From Thermus arciformis (GTDB lineage Bacteria; Deinococcota; Deinococci; Deinococcales; Thermaceae): DNA of 62,818 nt. Below the pieces are notes generated by a model that was not told where the DNA came from, did no database searches, and worked only from the letters and a program-made list of their open reading frames with translations. The translations under genes and the position numbers were made by a program. Positions 34,859-43,532 of the stretch are shown one piece after another. Each line of letters begins with the position of its first letter. The stretch's first letter is position 1. Where the stretch lies: the NCBI RefSeq assembly GCF_900102145.1, contig NZ_FNBC01000011.1, positions 1 through 62,818 on the forward strand, read 5' to 3'.

Positions 34859-34876
34859 ATTATAGGGGCTTACAAT
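34859..34876. promoter_or_regulatory. Back-to-back leaderless promoters of alaS and the 34884 gene
   Basis: Minus-strand TATAAT (34864-34859) lies 13 bases before the alaS ATG, and plus-strand TACAAT (34871-34876) lies 13 bases before ATG 34884. The two -10 elements are only six bases apart, so the two polymerases would compete for overlapping sites. Confidence 0.6.
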
Positions 34877-34883
34877 GGGCCCC

Positions 34884-35159
34884 ATGAAGGTCCAGATGCG
34901 CCGCTACACCCTGAAGGAAGGGGCCAAGGAGGCCTTCCAAAGGGTCTTCCTGGAGACCATCGTCCCCCTGAGGCAGGCCCTGGGCTTTAGGGTCCTCGGG
35001 GCCTACTGGCTTTCGGAGCGGGAGTTCCTCTGGTTCGTGGCCCACGAGGCCTTTGAGGAGGCGGAGAAGGCCTACTACGCCCACCCCGAAAGGCAGAAGG
35101 TGGACCCCAGGGCCTACCTGGAGGCCATAGAGACCCGTTTCGTGGAGCGCCTTCTGTAG
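34884..35159 (+). CDS. Small dimeric alpha/beta-barrel (NIPSNAP-like) protein
   Basis: 91 aa starting MKVQMRRYTLKEGAKEAF; the fold pattern (strand, helix with K/E-rich face, strand GFRVLGAYWLSEREFLWFVAHEAFEEAEKAYYAH) resembles NIPSNAP/antibiotic-biosynthesis-monooxygenase ferredoxin-like dimers. Such domains often bind haem, flavin or act as stress proteins, but no active-site residue is obvious. I prefer ATG 34884, which has TACAAT 13 bases upstream; ATG 34875 would add three residues. Divergent from alaS. Confidence 0.65.
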   Translation: MKVQMRRYTLKEGAKEAFQRVFLETIVPLRQALGFRVLGAYWLSEREFLWFVAHEAFEEAEKAYYAHPERQKVDPRAYLEAIETRFVERLL

Positions 35160-35204
35160 GCCGGGCCACGCCTAAAGCCCCGCTTTGGGGTAGGCTCGGT
35201 GGGG

Positions 35205-36347
35205 ATGGAGCTTTTCCTCCTCGTCCTCCGCAACCTCCTGGCGAGGCCCGTCCGGAGCCTCCTCACCCTGCTTGGGGTCCTGGTGGCCACGGCGAGCATG
35301 GTCCTCTTCCTCTCCTTCGGGGAGGGCCTGAGGCGGGCCCTCTTCCAGGAGCTCTCCCGGGTGGGCCCCGCCATCCAGGTGGTGCCGGAAGGGGCGGAGG
35401 GCTTCGTCTTCGGCGGCCTCCCTGAGATTTCCCCCGAGACCCTGAAGGCCCTGGAGGAGGCGGGAAGGGCCCTGGGGGTGCGGGCGGTGGTCCCCACCCT
35501 CTTCCTCACCCGGGGAGGCTTTGACCCCAGCACCAGCTTCCTCTTCCAGGGCCTGCCCGAGGGAACCCCCCCGGACCTTCTCTACCCGGGGCTAAAGGCC
35601 AGGGAAGGCCGCCTCATCCCCTCGGAAGGGGGCGCCGTGGTGGGGGCCAAGGTGGCCAAGCGGAGCGGCCTCGCCCTGGGAAGCCTCCTGAGGCTTTCCC
35701 CGAGGCTCGCGCTTGAGGTGGAGGGGGTCTTGGAGGAGACGGGTGGTCTTGCCGACAACCTGATCTTCGTCCCCTTGAGGGTGCTCCAGGAGGCCTTGGG
35801 CACGGAGAACGTGACCGCGGTGCTCGTGGCCCTAAGCCCCGGCCAGAAGGCGGAAGCCGTGGCCCGGGCCCTGGAGGAGGCGGTGCCCGGGGTCAAGGCC
35901 CAGACCACGAGCGAGGTGATGCGCTTCGCCGAGCGCGCCCTAAGGATCAGCGACCTGGTGCGCTTCGGCATCAGCCTGGTGGCCCTGGTGGTGGGGGGGC
36001 TTCTCGTGGCCAACACCGTGATGATGTCCGTGTACGAGCGGGTGCGGGAGTTCGGGGTGATGCGGGCCCTGGGGGCGAGGCGGGGGTTCATCTTCCGCCT
36101 GGTGCTCCTGGAGGCCCTTCTCCTGGCCCTCCTGGGCGGGGCCTTGGGCCTGGGCCTGGGAGGGGCGGCGTCCTACGCCATCAACCTCTACACCCTGGAC
36201 CAGGTGGGCCTGGCCCTCTCCGCGGTGACCCCGAGGCTTGGGCTTTTCGCCCTGGGGGTGGCCCTCGGTCTAGGGCTTCTCGCCGGGCTTCTTCCCGCCT
36301 ACCACGCAAGCCGCATCCCCGTGGTGGAGGCCTTGGGGAGGGTGTAG
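35205..36347 (+). CDS. ABC permease of the MacB/LolC family
   Basis: 380 aa with the FtsX/MacB layout: one membrane helix (about 14-34), a large extracytoplasmic domain (about 40-245) and three C-terminal helices (about 255-280, 305-330, 345-368) with the conserved MRALGARRGFIFRLVLLEA loop that contacts the ATPase. Start ATG 35205 preceded by GGTGGGG; a GTG six bases upstream is possible. The ATPase gene begins immediately after its stop. It likely exports or extracts a lipid, lipoprotein, peptide or drug from the membrane. Confidence 0.88.
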   Translation: MELFLLVLRNLLARPVRSLLTLLGVLVATASMVLFLSFGEGLRRALFQELSRVGPAIQVVPEGAEGFVFGGLPEISPETLKALEEAGRALGVRAVVPTLFLTRGGFDPSTSFLFQGLPEGTPPDLLYPGLKAREGRLIPSEGGAVVGAKVAKRSGLALGSLLRLSPRLALEVEGVLEETGGLADNLIFVPLRVLQEALGTENVTAVLVALSPGQKAEAVARALEEAVPGVKAQTTSEVMRFAERALRISDLVRFGISLVALVVGGLLVANTVMMSVYERVREFGVMRALGARRGFIFRLVLLEALLLALLGGALGLGLGGAASYAINLYTLDQVGLALSAVTPRLGLFALGVALGLGLLAGLLPAYHASRIPVVEALGRV

Positions 36348-37031
36348 ATGACCCTAAGGGCGGAAAACCTCACCAAGCGCTACCGGCAAGGGGAGAAGGA
36401 GGTGGTGGCCCTTTCGGGCTTCACCTACGCCTTCCCCCCGGGGGCCACGGCGGTGGTGGGGCCTTCGGGAAGCGGGAAGACCACCCTCCTAAACCTCCTC
36501 GCGGGCTTTGACCTGCCCACGGAGGGCGGGGTCTACCTGGGGGACACCCCCCTTCACGCCCTCTCGGAGGACGAGCGGGCGGGGGTGCGGCTTAGGCACA
36601 TGGGCTTCGTCTTCCAGCAGTGGAACCTCATCCCCACCCTCACCGCCTTGGAGAACGTGGCTTTTCCCCTTCTCCTCGCGGGCTGGCCGAGGAGGGCGAG
36701 GCTAAAGCGGGCGGCGGAGCTTTTGGAGAAGGTGGGCCTAGAAGCCCGCCTCCACCACCTGCCAAGCCGCCTCTCCGGCGGGGAGCAGCAGCGGGTGGCC
36801 CTGGCCCGGGCTTTGGCCCTGGACCCCCCCATCCTCTTCGCCGACGAGCCCACGGGGAACCTGGACCTCGAGGCGCGGGAGCAGGTGGCGAACCTCCTCT
36901 TCGCCCTGGGCGAGGCGCGTACCCTGGTCCTCGTCACCCACGACCTGGAACTCGCCCAAAGGGCGGGGCGCATCCTCCACTTAAAAGGCGGGCGGCTCGT
37001 GCGGGAGGAGGCGCCTCAGGCCAAGGGCTAA
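36348..37031 (+). CDS. ABC ATPase of the LolD/MacB family
   Basis: 227 aa ATPase with Walker [13 protein letters not shown]-loop [17 protein letters not shown], signature [15 protein letters not shown], Walker [13 protein letters not shown] and the H-loop VTHD. The Q-W/N-L-x-P-x-L-T stretch and the E-Q-Q-R signature are typical of LolD/MacB/FtsE-type ATPases that work as mechanotransmitters. It starts at the base after the permease stop. No membrane-fusion or outer-membrane partner is adjacent. Confidence 0.93.
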   Translation: MTLRAENLTKRYRQGEKEVVALSGFTYAFPPGATAVVGPSGSGKTTLLNLLAGFDLPTEGGVYLGDTPLHALSEDERAGVRLRHMGFVFQQWNLIPTLTALENVAFPLLLAGWPRRARLKRAAELLEKVGLEARLHHLPSRLSGGEQQRVALARALALDPPILFADEPTGNLDLEAREQVANLLFALGEARTLVLVTHDLELAQRAGRILHLKGGRLVREEAPQAKG

Positions 37032-37078
37032 GGCCCCTGGGACATTCCGCCCACCCCTTCCGTGGCAGAATACCCCCC

Positions 37079-38410
37079 ATGGGCGAGCGCCTGGTGGTCG
37101 TGGGCGGGGTGGCGGGCGGGGCCTCCGCCGCCGCCAAGGCCAAGAGGGAAAACCCCGAGCTGGAGGTGGTGGTCTACGAGAAGTCGGGGTGGGTCTCCTA
37201 CGGGGCCTGCGGCCTGCCCTACGTGCTCTCCGGGGAGATCCCCCGCCTGGAAAGGCTGGTGGCCCGCACCCCCGAGGAGTTCCGCAAGCAAGGCGTCCTG
37301 GTCCACACCCGCCACGAGGTGGTGGACGTGGACTACGGGCTCCGCACCCTCACGGTGCACGACCACGCCGAGGGAAGGACCTTCCAGGACCGCTTTGACC
37401 ACCTGGTCCTGGCCACGGGGGCAAGGCCCCTCCTCCCCCCCATCCCCGGCACGGAGCAGGCGGGGGTGTACACCTTGAGGAGCATGGAGGACGGGGAGAG
37501 GCTCCTAAAGGCCCTTCCTCAAGCCCGGCGGGCCGCCATCCTGGGGGCGGGGTACATCGGCCTCGAGGCCGCCGAGGCCTTCCGCAAGCGGGGCCTGGAG
37601 GTGACCCTCCTGGAGGCCAAGGACCGCCCCCTCCCCCACTGGGACCCCGAGGTGGGGGCCCTCCTCAAGGAGGAGCTGGAACGGCACGGGGTGGAGGTCT
37701 GGACCGGGGTGAAGGTGGAGGCCCTCCGGGGAACGGGCCAGGTGGAGGCGGTGGAGACCTCGGAAGGGGTGGTGCCCGCGGACCTGGTGCTGGTGGCCAC
37801 GGGGGTCCGGCCCAACACCGCCCTCGCCCAGGCCATGGGGGTGGCCCTGGGGCCCACGGGGGCCATCGCCACCGACGAAAAGATGCGCACCAACCTGGAA
37901 GGGGTCTACGCCGCCGGGGACGTGGCGGAAAGCTTCCACCGGCTCCTCAAGCGCCCCTACTGGCTCCCCTTGGGGGACGTGGCCAACAAGCACGGCCGCA
38001 CCGCGGGAAGCGTCATCGCCGGCAAGGAGGCCCGCTTTCTGGGCGTGGTGGGCACGGCCATCTTCAAGGCCTTTGACCTAGCCGTGGCCACCACGGGGCT
38101 TTCCCTGGAGGGGGCCCTCAAGGAGGGGTTCCGGGCCAAGAAGGTCTTCATCCAAAGCCGGGACGGGGCCCACTACTACCCGGGAAGCGGGCCCCTCTGG
38201 GTGGAGCTCGTCTACGAGGAGGGGACGGAGAGGCTTCTGGGCGGCGCAGTGGTGGCCCGGGGGCACGCCGCCCTCCGCATAGACGTCCTCGCCGCCCTCC
38301 TCCACCGGGAAGGAAGGGTGGAGGACCTTTTGGCCCTGGACCTGGCCTACGCCCCGCCCTTTAGCCCCGTCTGGGACCCCCTCCTCATCGCCGCCCAGCA
38401 GGTGCGCTAG
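37079..38410 (+). CDS. CoA-disulfide reductase / NAD(P)H oxidase-like flavoprotein
   Basis: 443 aa from ATG 37079; upstream open frame lacks similarity. N-terminal FAD dinucleotide fold VVVGGVAGGASAAAKAK, then the single redox cysteine Cys44 in SYGACGLPYVLSGE that marks CoA-disulfide reductases and NADH oxidases of the pyridine nucleotide-disulfide family, a central NADH fold (AAILGAGYIGLEAAEAF) and the second FAD motif (GVYAAGDVAE). It probably reduces CoA disulfide or oxidises NADH in thiol redox balance. An AGAATA-type -10 lies close before the ATG. Confidence 0.9.
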   Translation: MGERLVVVGGVAGGASAAAKAKRENPELEVVVYEKSGWVSYGACGLPYVLSGEIPRLERLVARTPEEFRKQGVLVHTRHEVVDVDYGLRTLTVHDHAEGRTFQDRFDHLVLATGARPLLPPIPGTEQAGVYTLRSMEDGERLLKALPQARRAAILGAGYIGLEAAEAFRKRGLEVTLLEAKDRPLPHWDPEVGALLKEELERHGVEVWTGVKVEALRGTGQVEAVETSEGVVPADLVLVATGVRPNTALAQAMGVALGPTGAIATDEKMRTNLEGVYAAGDVAESFHRLLKRPYWLPLGDVANKHGRTAGSVIAGKEARFLGVVGTAIFKAFDLAVATTGLSLEGALKEGFRAKKVFIQSRDGAHYYPGSGPLWVELVYEEGTERLLGGAVVARGHAALRIDVLAALLHREGRVEDLLALDLAYAPPFSPVWDPLLIAAQQVR

Positions 38411-38413
38411 GTG

Positions 38414-38425
38414 GTGTAGCTACAC
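38414..38425. promoter_or_regulatory. Candidate operator upstream of isocitrate lyase
   Basis: GTGTAG-CTACAC is a perfect 12-base palindrome in the 96-base gap before aceA, beginning three bases after the previous stop codon; a partly matching TACACC-like sequence recurs nearby at 38453-38464. The site fits a dimeric transcription factor. No regulator gene is adjacent. Confidence 0.45.
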
Positions 38426-38506
38426 GGCCCCAGGGTGTCAAGCCCCGGGGCTTACACCCTACACCAATCCCTCCCCCGCCTCCAGACTGGAACCTGGAGG
38501 TGGGCT

Positions 38507-39823
38507 ATGGAACCCCTCAGCATGCTCAGCCCGGAGATGCGGCAGGAGGCCGAGGCGCTCCGCAAGGAGTGGGAGACCGACCCCCGCTGGAAAGGGGTCA
38601 AGCGGGACTACCGGCCCGAAGACGTGGTGCGGCTTCGCCCCAGCGTGATGGTGGAGCACACCCTGGCCAAGCGAGGGGCGGAAAAGCTCTGGCGGCTCCT
38701 CCACGAGCGCCCCTACGTCCACACCTTCGGGGCCTACACCGGGGCCATGGCGGTGCAGATGGTGCGGGCCGGGCTGGAGGCCATCTACCTCTCCGGCTGG
38801 CAGGTGGCCGCCGACGCCAACCTGGCCTGGCAGACCTACCCCGACCAGTCCCTCTACCCCTACAACTCCGTGCCCCAGATCGTGAAGCGCATCAACAACG
38901 CCCTCATGCGGGCCGACCAGATTGAGCGCTCCGAGGGCAAGGTGACCCGGGACTGGTACGTGCCCATCGTGGCCGACGCCGAGGCGGGCTTCGGCGGGGC
39001 CCTCAACGTCTTTGAGCTCACCAAGGCCATGATTGAGGCGGGAGCCGCGGGCATCCACTACGAGGACCAGCTGGCCAGCGAGAAGAAGTGCGGCCACCTG
39101 GGGGGCAAGGTCCTGGTGCCCACAAGCCAGCACATCCGCACCCTCCAGGCGGCCAGGCTCGCCGCGGACGTGATGGGCGTGCCCACGGTGATCATCGCCC
39201 GCACCGACGCCGAGGCCGCCACCCTCATCACCAGCGACATTGACGAGCGCGACCGGCCCTTCATCCTGCCGGGCGAGCGCACCCCCGAGGGCTTCTACCG
39301 CTTCAAGAACGGGATTGAGGCGGGCATCGCCCGGGCCCTGGCCTACGCCCCCTACGCCGACGTGATCTGGATGGAGACCTCCAAGCCCGACCTCGAGGAG
39401 GCCCGGAAGTTCGCCGAGGCGGTGAAGCGGGAGTTCCCCGACAAGCTCCTCGCCTACAACCTCTCCCCCTCCTTCAACTGGAAGAAGTTCCTGGACGACG
39501 AGACCATCGCCAAGTTCAACCGGGAGCTCGGGGAGATGGGGTACAAGTTCCAGTTCATCACCCTGGCGGGCTGGCACACCCTGAACTACTACACCTGGGA
39601 GCTGGCCAAGGGCTACAAGGCCCGGGGCATGCCCGCCTTCGTGGAGCTCCAGCAGAAGGAGTTCCTGGCCCAGGCCCAGGGCTTCACCGCGGTGAAGCAC
39701 CAGCGGGAGGTGGGGGCGGGCTACTTTGACGAGGTGGTCCTGGCCCTGACCCAAGGGGAGGCCTCCACCCTGGCCCTCAAGGGCTCCACGGAGGAGGCCC
39801 AGTTCAACGAGCCCGTGCACTAA
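38507..39823 (+). CDS. aceA: Isocitrate lyase
   Basis: 438 aa, first enzyme of the glyoxylate shunt, splitting isocitrate into glyoxylate and succinate. The catalytic KKCGHLGG motif holds Cys195; [18 protein letters not shown] and [13 protein letters not shown] are further family stretches. Start ATG 38507 has a GGAGGTG ribosome-binding site; an ATG 72 bases upstream is unlikely. No malate synthase is adjacent. It is a single-gene unit with a terminator at 39841 and a palindromic candidate operator in front. Confidence 0.97.
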   Translation: MEPLSMLSPEMRQEAEALRKEWETDPRWKGVKRDYRPEDVVRLRPSVMVEHTLAKRGAEKLWRLLHERPYVHTFGAYTGAMAVQMVRAGLEAIYLSGWQVAADANLAWQTYPDQSLYPYNSVPQIVKRINNALMRADQIERSEGKVTRDWYVPIVADAEAGFGGALNVFELTKAMIEAGAAGIHYEDQLASEKKCGHLGGKVLVPTSQHIRTLQAARLAADVMGVPTVIIARTDAEAATLITSDIDERDRPFILPGERTPEGFYRFKNGIEAGIARALAYAPYADVIWMETSKPDLEEARKFAEAVKREFPDKLLAYNLSPSFNWKKFLDDETIAKFNRELGEMGYKFQFITLAGWHTLNYYTWELAKGYKARGMPAFVELQQKEFLAQAQGFTAVKHQREVGAGYFDEVVLALTQGEASTLALKGSTEEAQFNEPVH

Positions 39824-39840
39824 GGGCCCTTCCCCATAGG

Positions 39841-39868
39841 CCGCTCCCCGGTCCCGGGGAGCGGTTTT
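39841..39868 (+). terminator. Terminator after isocitrate lyase
   Basis: An 11-bp perfect stem (CCGCTCCCCGG with CCGGGGAGCGG, 39841-39851 and 39854-39864) followed by TTTT. Confidence 0.9.
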
Positions 39869-39888
39869 CCTACCCCAGGCCCTAGTCC

Positions 39889-39917
39889 TTGTTGCATGAA
39901 GGCACACCGCCTAGATA
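39889..39917 (+). promoter_or_regulatory. Candidate promoter of the 920-aa protein gene
   Basis: TTGTTG (39889-39894), 17-base spacer, TAGATA (39912-39917); the ATG follows 13 bases later, leaving almost no leader. Confidence 0.55.
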
Positions 39918-39930
39918 GAGTGTAGGCATC

Positions 39931-42693
39931 ATGCGCGAAGCTTCTACACCCTGGCTTCGCTACCTGGAGGTCCTCCGCCCCCACCTCCGGGGCCAGGACC
40001 ACCGGGGGAAGAGGGGGTCCTTGCGCTGGCTCGAGGCCCTCATGGCCGAGCGGGGAGGCCGGGCAGGGACGGTGCGCAACATCCTCTACAAGGACCTGGG
40101 AAGCCCGGAGGAAAAGGAAAGGCTTTACGGGCTCATCGCCGACCTCTACCGGGAGGCGGGCCTCAAGCCCCCGCCCCCCCCGGCGGAGCTCTTCCTGGAA
40201 AGCGCCCGCAAGGTGCTGGGCCGGGACAAGCGCCGCATCTTCCGCCGCTTCCTCCGGGAGCTGGAGGTGGGGGGAAGGCCCCAGATGGTGGTGGTGGGGG
40301 GGCCGGCCACGGGCAAGGGGGTGCTCCTCTCCGCCCTGGCCCGGGCCCTTTCCGCCCTGCCCCACCAGGAGCCCCACGTCCTCAACCTGGGGGGGGAGGT
40401 GGCCCAGGCCCTCATCCCCCTGGCGGAAGGCCTCGGGGTGGGGGAGGAGGTGCGGGCCCTCCTCGCCCAGCTCTCCCCCACCCAGCCCTACGCCCTCCAG
40501 GGGGCCTTGCAGCAGGAGGTCCTCGCCCTCCTGGCCGAGGCCCTGAACCGGGAGGGCCGCCCCCTCCTCCTCCGGGCCGAGGCGGAGGGCACCCTGGAGG
40601 GCCTTCCCCTCCGGGGCCCCGACGGGGGCCAGAGGGGGCTTGCCGCTTGGCTCGAGCCCTTCCTCCGCAAGCTCAAAGGGCCCTACCTGGCCGCCCTCTC
40701 CGAGGCCCCGCCCACCCTGCCCTACCAGCCCCTCTCCCCCCCAAGCCGCGAGGAGGCCCGGCGCTTCGTGCGGGAGAAGCTTCCCCACCTGCCCCCGGAG
40801 CGCCTCGAGGCCTTGGTGAACCAGGCGGGGCGGAACTTTGGGGAGCTTTCCCGCCTGGTGCTCCTGGAGGCCGCCAAGCACGACCCCCAGACCCCCCTGC
40901 AGGACGACCCCACCCTGAGGCCCCTCCTCCAGGCCCTGGCCGCCTTCAGCCCCGAGGCCGACCCCGCCTTCCCCCTGGTCCTCCTGGAAAAGGCCCTGGG
41001 CAAACCCCTGGAGAAGCTCTCCCAGGCGGAGCGGGCCCTCCTGGACTGGGTGGGGGAGGGCCTGGTGCGCCCGGCCCTGAGGAGCCTCCTCCCGGAGGAG
41101 GCCCCGAAGGCCCTCCACCTCCTGGCCCTGGAGCACTTCCCCCGGGAGAACACCTTCCGCAAGCTCTACCACGCCCGGAAGGCGGGGGAGCGGGGGGTTC
41201 TCCTGGAGCTTCTGCAGGAGGACCCCGCCCGCCTGGCCCTCCTCCCCGGCCTCTGGGAGGAGGCCCAGGCCTGGCCCCGGGAGGACCTGGAGGCCCTGGC
41301 GGGGGTGGTGGTGCGCTACCGGGCGGTCCTCGGCCAGTACGCCCACCCCGAGGCCGAGGCCGCCCTCCGGGTGCTCTCGGAGTCGCAAAACCCCTCCTTG
41401 CGCACCTGGGCCCGGATCAAGGCCGCGGAGGCCAAGGCGGACGCCGCCCTCTACAAGGAAGCGGAGGGCCTCCTTCCCCCCAAGGAGGACCTGGCCCTCC
41501 TGGACGAGACCGCCCAGGCGGAAGGCCTCTTGGTGATGGCCGCCGTGGAGCGGTGGAAGGGGGACTACGAGCGGGCCGCCCGCTTCGTGGCCGAGGCGGA
41601 AGGGCTCCCCGTGGCCCCCTTCCTCAAGGACCGGGTGCAGCTCTGGCGGGGCCTGGTGGCCAAGGACCTGGGGCGGTACGAGGAGGCCCTCGCCGCCCTC
41701 GGCCAGGTGGGGCACGACCCTCTCCTCCTGGGCCGGGCCCGCTACCAGATGGGGGACCTCCTGATGCGCTTGGGCCGCCTCGAGGCCAAGGTGCGCATGG
41801 AGGAGGGCCTGAAGGCCCTGGAAGAGGCAGGGGCCCCCAAGGACGAGGTGGCCCGGGTGCGGGCCCGCTACGCCACCCTCCTAAGGCGCCTCGGCCTCTA
41901 CGAGGAGGCGGAGGAGGCCATCCAAAAGGCCCTCGCCGAGGCCGAGGACCCCTTCACCCGGGCCCGGGTGCAAAGCGAGGCGGGCATCCTCGAGGCCGCC
42001 CGGGGCCGGCCCTTTGAGGCTCTGGCCCACCTGGTGCCCGCGGAGGCCTACTTCCGCACCACCCCCGAGCGCCCCAAGGAGGCCCGTTACCGGCACCTCC
42101 GCACCCTCTTCCGCCTGGGGGCGGCCTACCTCCTCCTGGAGGCGGGCCAACCTTACCGGGCCCCCTTCTTGGGCGGGTTAAACGCCCCCACGGCCCAAAA
42201 CCTCCTCCAAAGCCTCCTGGCGGAGATCCCGGAGGAACCCACCGACCGCTACACCGCCCTCAGGCTGGACACGGCAAGCCTCCTCGCCCTCCTCCTTCCC
42301 CCGGAAGAAGGGAAGGCCCTCTTAAAGCCCCTTCTGGAGCTGGAAAACCCCTACCTCCGGGCCCAGGCCCGCCTGGGCTACGCCGAGTGCCTGGCCCGGG
42401 AGGGAAGCCTTGGCGAGGCCCTGGCCCAGATCGTGGCCCTCCCCCCTCTGGAGGACCCCGGGCTTCTGGCCCAGGCCCGGGCGGTGGAGGTCCTGGCCCT
42501 TTTGGGCCTGGGGGAGCGGGAGGCGGCCTGGCAGAAGCTCCTGGAGGTGCGGCAAAGCCCCCTCCCCCAGGCCTTCCGCTTCCAGCTTGGCCGCGCCCTG
42601 GGGCGGTTCTGCCCGGAACTGGGAAAGCGGCTTCCCCCCACGCCCTTGGCCCTTCCCGAGGCCCTGGGCTTCCACCTGGCCAATCCTGACTAA
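39931..42693 (+). CDS. Large P-loop protein with helical repeats, unknown function
   Basis: 920 aa. Residues 1-80 are a basic helical region (SLRWLEALMAERGGRAGTVR) ending in a run of prolines (80-84). A P-loop-like G-G-P-A-T-G-K-G at 123-130 lacks the usual Ser/Thr after Lys, so nucleotide use is uncertain. From about 350 on, the sequence is a series of Leu/Ala/Glu-rich helix pairs reading like TPR repeats (for example LLRRLGLYEEAEEAIQKALA at about 650-669). The layout recalls STAND-type signalling ATPases, but no family was recognised. It lies between aceA and the suf operon with its own promoter. Confidence 0.7.
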   Translation: MREASTPWLRYLEVLRPHLRGQDHRGKRGSLRWLEALMAERGGRAGTVRNILYKDLGSPEEKERLYGLIADLYREAGLKPPPPPAELFLESARKVLGRDKRRIFRRFLRELEVGGRPQMVVVGGPATGKGVLLSALARALSALPHQEPHVLNLGGEVAQALIPLAEGLGVGEEVRALLAQLSPTQPYALQGALQQEVLALLAEALNREGRPLLLRAEAEGTLEGLPLRGPDGGQRGLAAWLEPFLRKLKGPYLAALSEAPPTLPYQPLSPPSREEARRFVREKLPHLPPERLEALVNQAGRNFGELSRLVLLEAAKHDPQTPLQDDPTLRPLLQALAAFSPEADPAFPLVLLEKALGKPLEKLSQAERALLDWVGEGLVRPALRSLLPEEAPKALHLLALEHFPRENTFRKLYHARKAGERGVLLELLQEDPARLALLPGLWEEAQAWPREDLEALAGVVVRYRAVLGQYAHPEAEAALRVLSESQNPSLRTWARIKAAEAKADAALYKEAEGLLPPKEDLALLDETAQAEGLLVMAAVERWKGDYERAARFVAEAEGLPVAPFLKDRVQLWRGLVAKDLGRYEEALAALGQVGHDPLLLGRARYQMGDLLMRLGRLEAKVRMEEGLKALEEAGAPKDEVARVRARYATLLRRLGLYEEAEEAIQKALAEAEDPFTRARVQSEAGILEAARGRPFEALAHLVPAEAYFRTTPERPKEARYRHLRTLFRLGAAYLLLEAGQPYRAPFLGGLNAPTAQNLLQSLLAEIPEEPTDRYTALRLDTASLLALLLPPEEGKALLKPLLELENPYLRAQARLGYAECLAREGSLGEALAQIVALPPLEDPGLLAQARAVEVLALLGLGEREAAWQKLLEVRQSPLPQAFRFQLGRALGRFCPELGKRLPPTPLALPEALGFHLANPD

Positions 42694-42698
42694 ACCAC

Positions 42699-42727
42699 TA
42701 TACTTTTGGAGGGAAGGGCGGTATACT
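42699..42727 (+). promoter_or_regulatory. Promoter region of sufCBD
   Basis: Two TATACT hexamers (42699-42704 and 42722-42727) lie exactly 23 bases apart upstream of sufC. Either may be a -10 element; with 17 bases between them, the first occupies the -35 place of the second. No clear TTGACA is present, which suggests activator dependence or tandem starts. A short inverted pair GGTCG/CGACC lies in the leader. Confidence 0.45.
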
Positions 42728-42779
42728 CCTACTTGCGAACGGGTCGCAGTAGGAGGCCGGCCCGACCTCAGGAGGGAAG

Positions 42780-43532
42780 ATGAACCAGCTAGAAATCCGC
42801 GACCTCTGGGCTTCCATTGACGGGGAGATGATCCTCAAGGGCGTGAACCTGGTGGTTCCCAAGGGGGAGGTCCACGCCCTCATGGGCCCCAACGGGGCCG
42901 GGAAGAGCACCCTGGGCAAGATCCTGGCCGGGGACCCCGAGTACACCGTGGAGAAGGGGGAGATCCTCCTGGACGGGGAGAACATCCTGGAGCTCTCCCC
43001 GGACGAAAGGGCGCGGAAGGGGCTTTTCCTCGCCTTCCAGTACCCCGTGGAGGTGCCCGGGGTGACCATCGCCAACTTCCTCCGCCTCGCCCTCCAGGCC
43101 AGGCTCGGCCGGGAGGTGGGGGTGGCGGAGTTCTGGGCCAAGGTGAAGAAGGCCCTGGAGCTTCTGGACTGGGACGAAAGCTACCTCTCCCGTTACCTCA
43201 ACGAGGGCTTCTCCGGCGGAGAGAAGAAGCGGAACGAGATCCTGCAGCTATTGGTCCTCGAGCCCACCTACGCCGTCCTGGACGAGACCGACTCGGGCCT
43301 GGACATTGACGCCCTCAAGGTGGTGGCCCGGGGCGTGAACGCCATGCGGGGGCCGAACTTCGGCGCGTTGGTCATCACCCACTACCAGCGCCTCCTGAAC
43401 TACATCGTCCCCGACCGGGTGCACGTGATGATGGACGGCCGGGTGGTGGCCGAGGGCGGCCCCGAGCTCGCCCTGGAGCTCGAGGCCAAGGGGTACGAGT
43501 GGCTTAAGGAAAAGGTGAAGGAGGGCGCATGA
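42780..43532 (+). CDS. sufC: Fe-S assembly ATPase SufC
   Basis: 250 aa ABC-type ATPase of the SUF scaffold. Walker [13 protein letters not shown] (about 37-48), a SufC-specific signature [13 protein letters not shown] and Walker [15 protein letters not shown]. It binds SufB and SufD and powers cluster assembly in the cytosol. An AGGAGG ribosome-binding site precedes ATG 42780. Its stop overlaps the sufB ATG. Confidence 0.98.
   Translation: MNQLEIRDLWASIDGEMILKGVNLVVPKGEVHALMGPNGAGKSTLGKILAGDPEYTVEKGEILLDGENILELSPDERARKGLFLAFQYPVEVPGVTIANFLRLALQARLGREVGVAEFWAKVKKALELLDWDESYLSRYLNEGFSGGEKKRNEILQLLVLEPTYAVLDETDSGLDIDALKVVARGVNAMRGPNFGALVITHYQRLLNYIVPDRVHVMMDGRVVAEGGPELALELEAKGYEWLKEKVKEGA

Noticed and set aside
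35160-35188. Hairpin-like GCCTA...TAGGC before the MacB-type permease as a terminator
   Set aside because: The stem is interrupted and no T-run follows, so it cannot be called a terminator.
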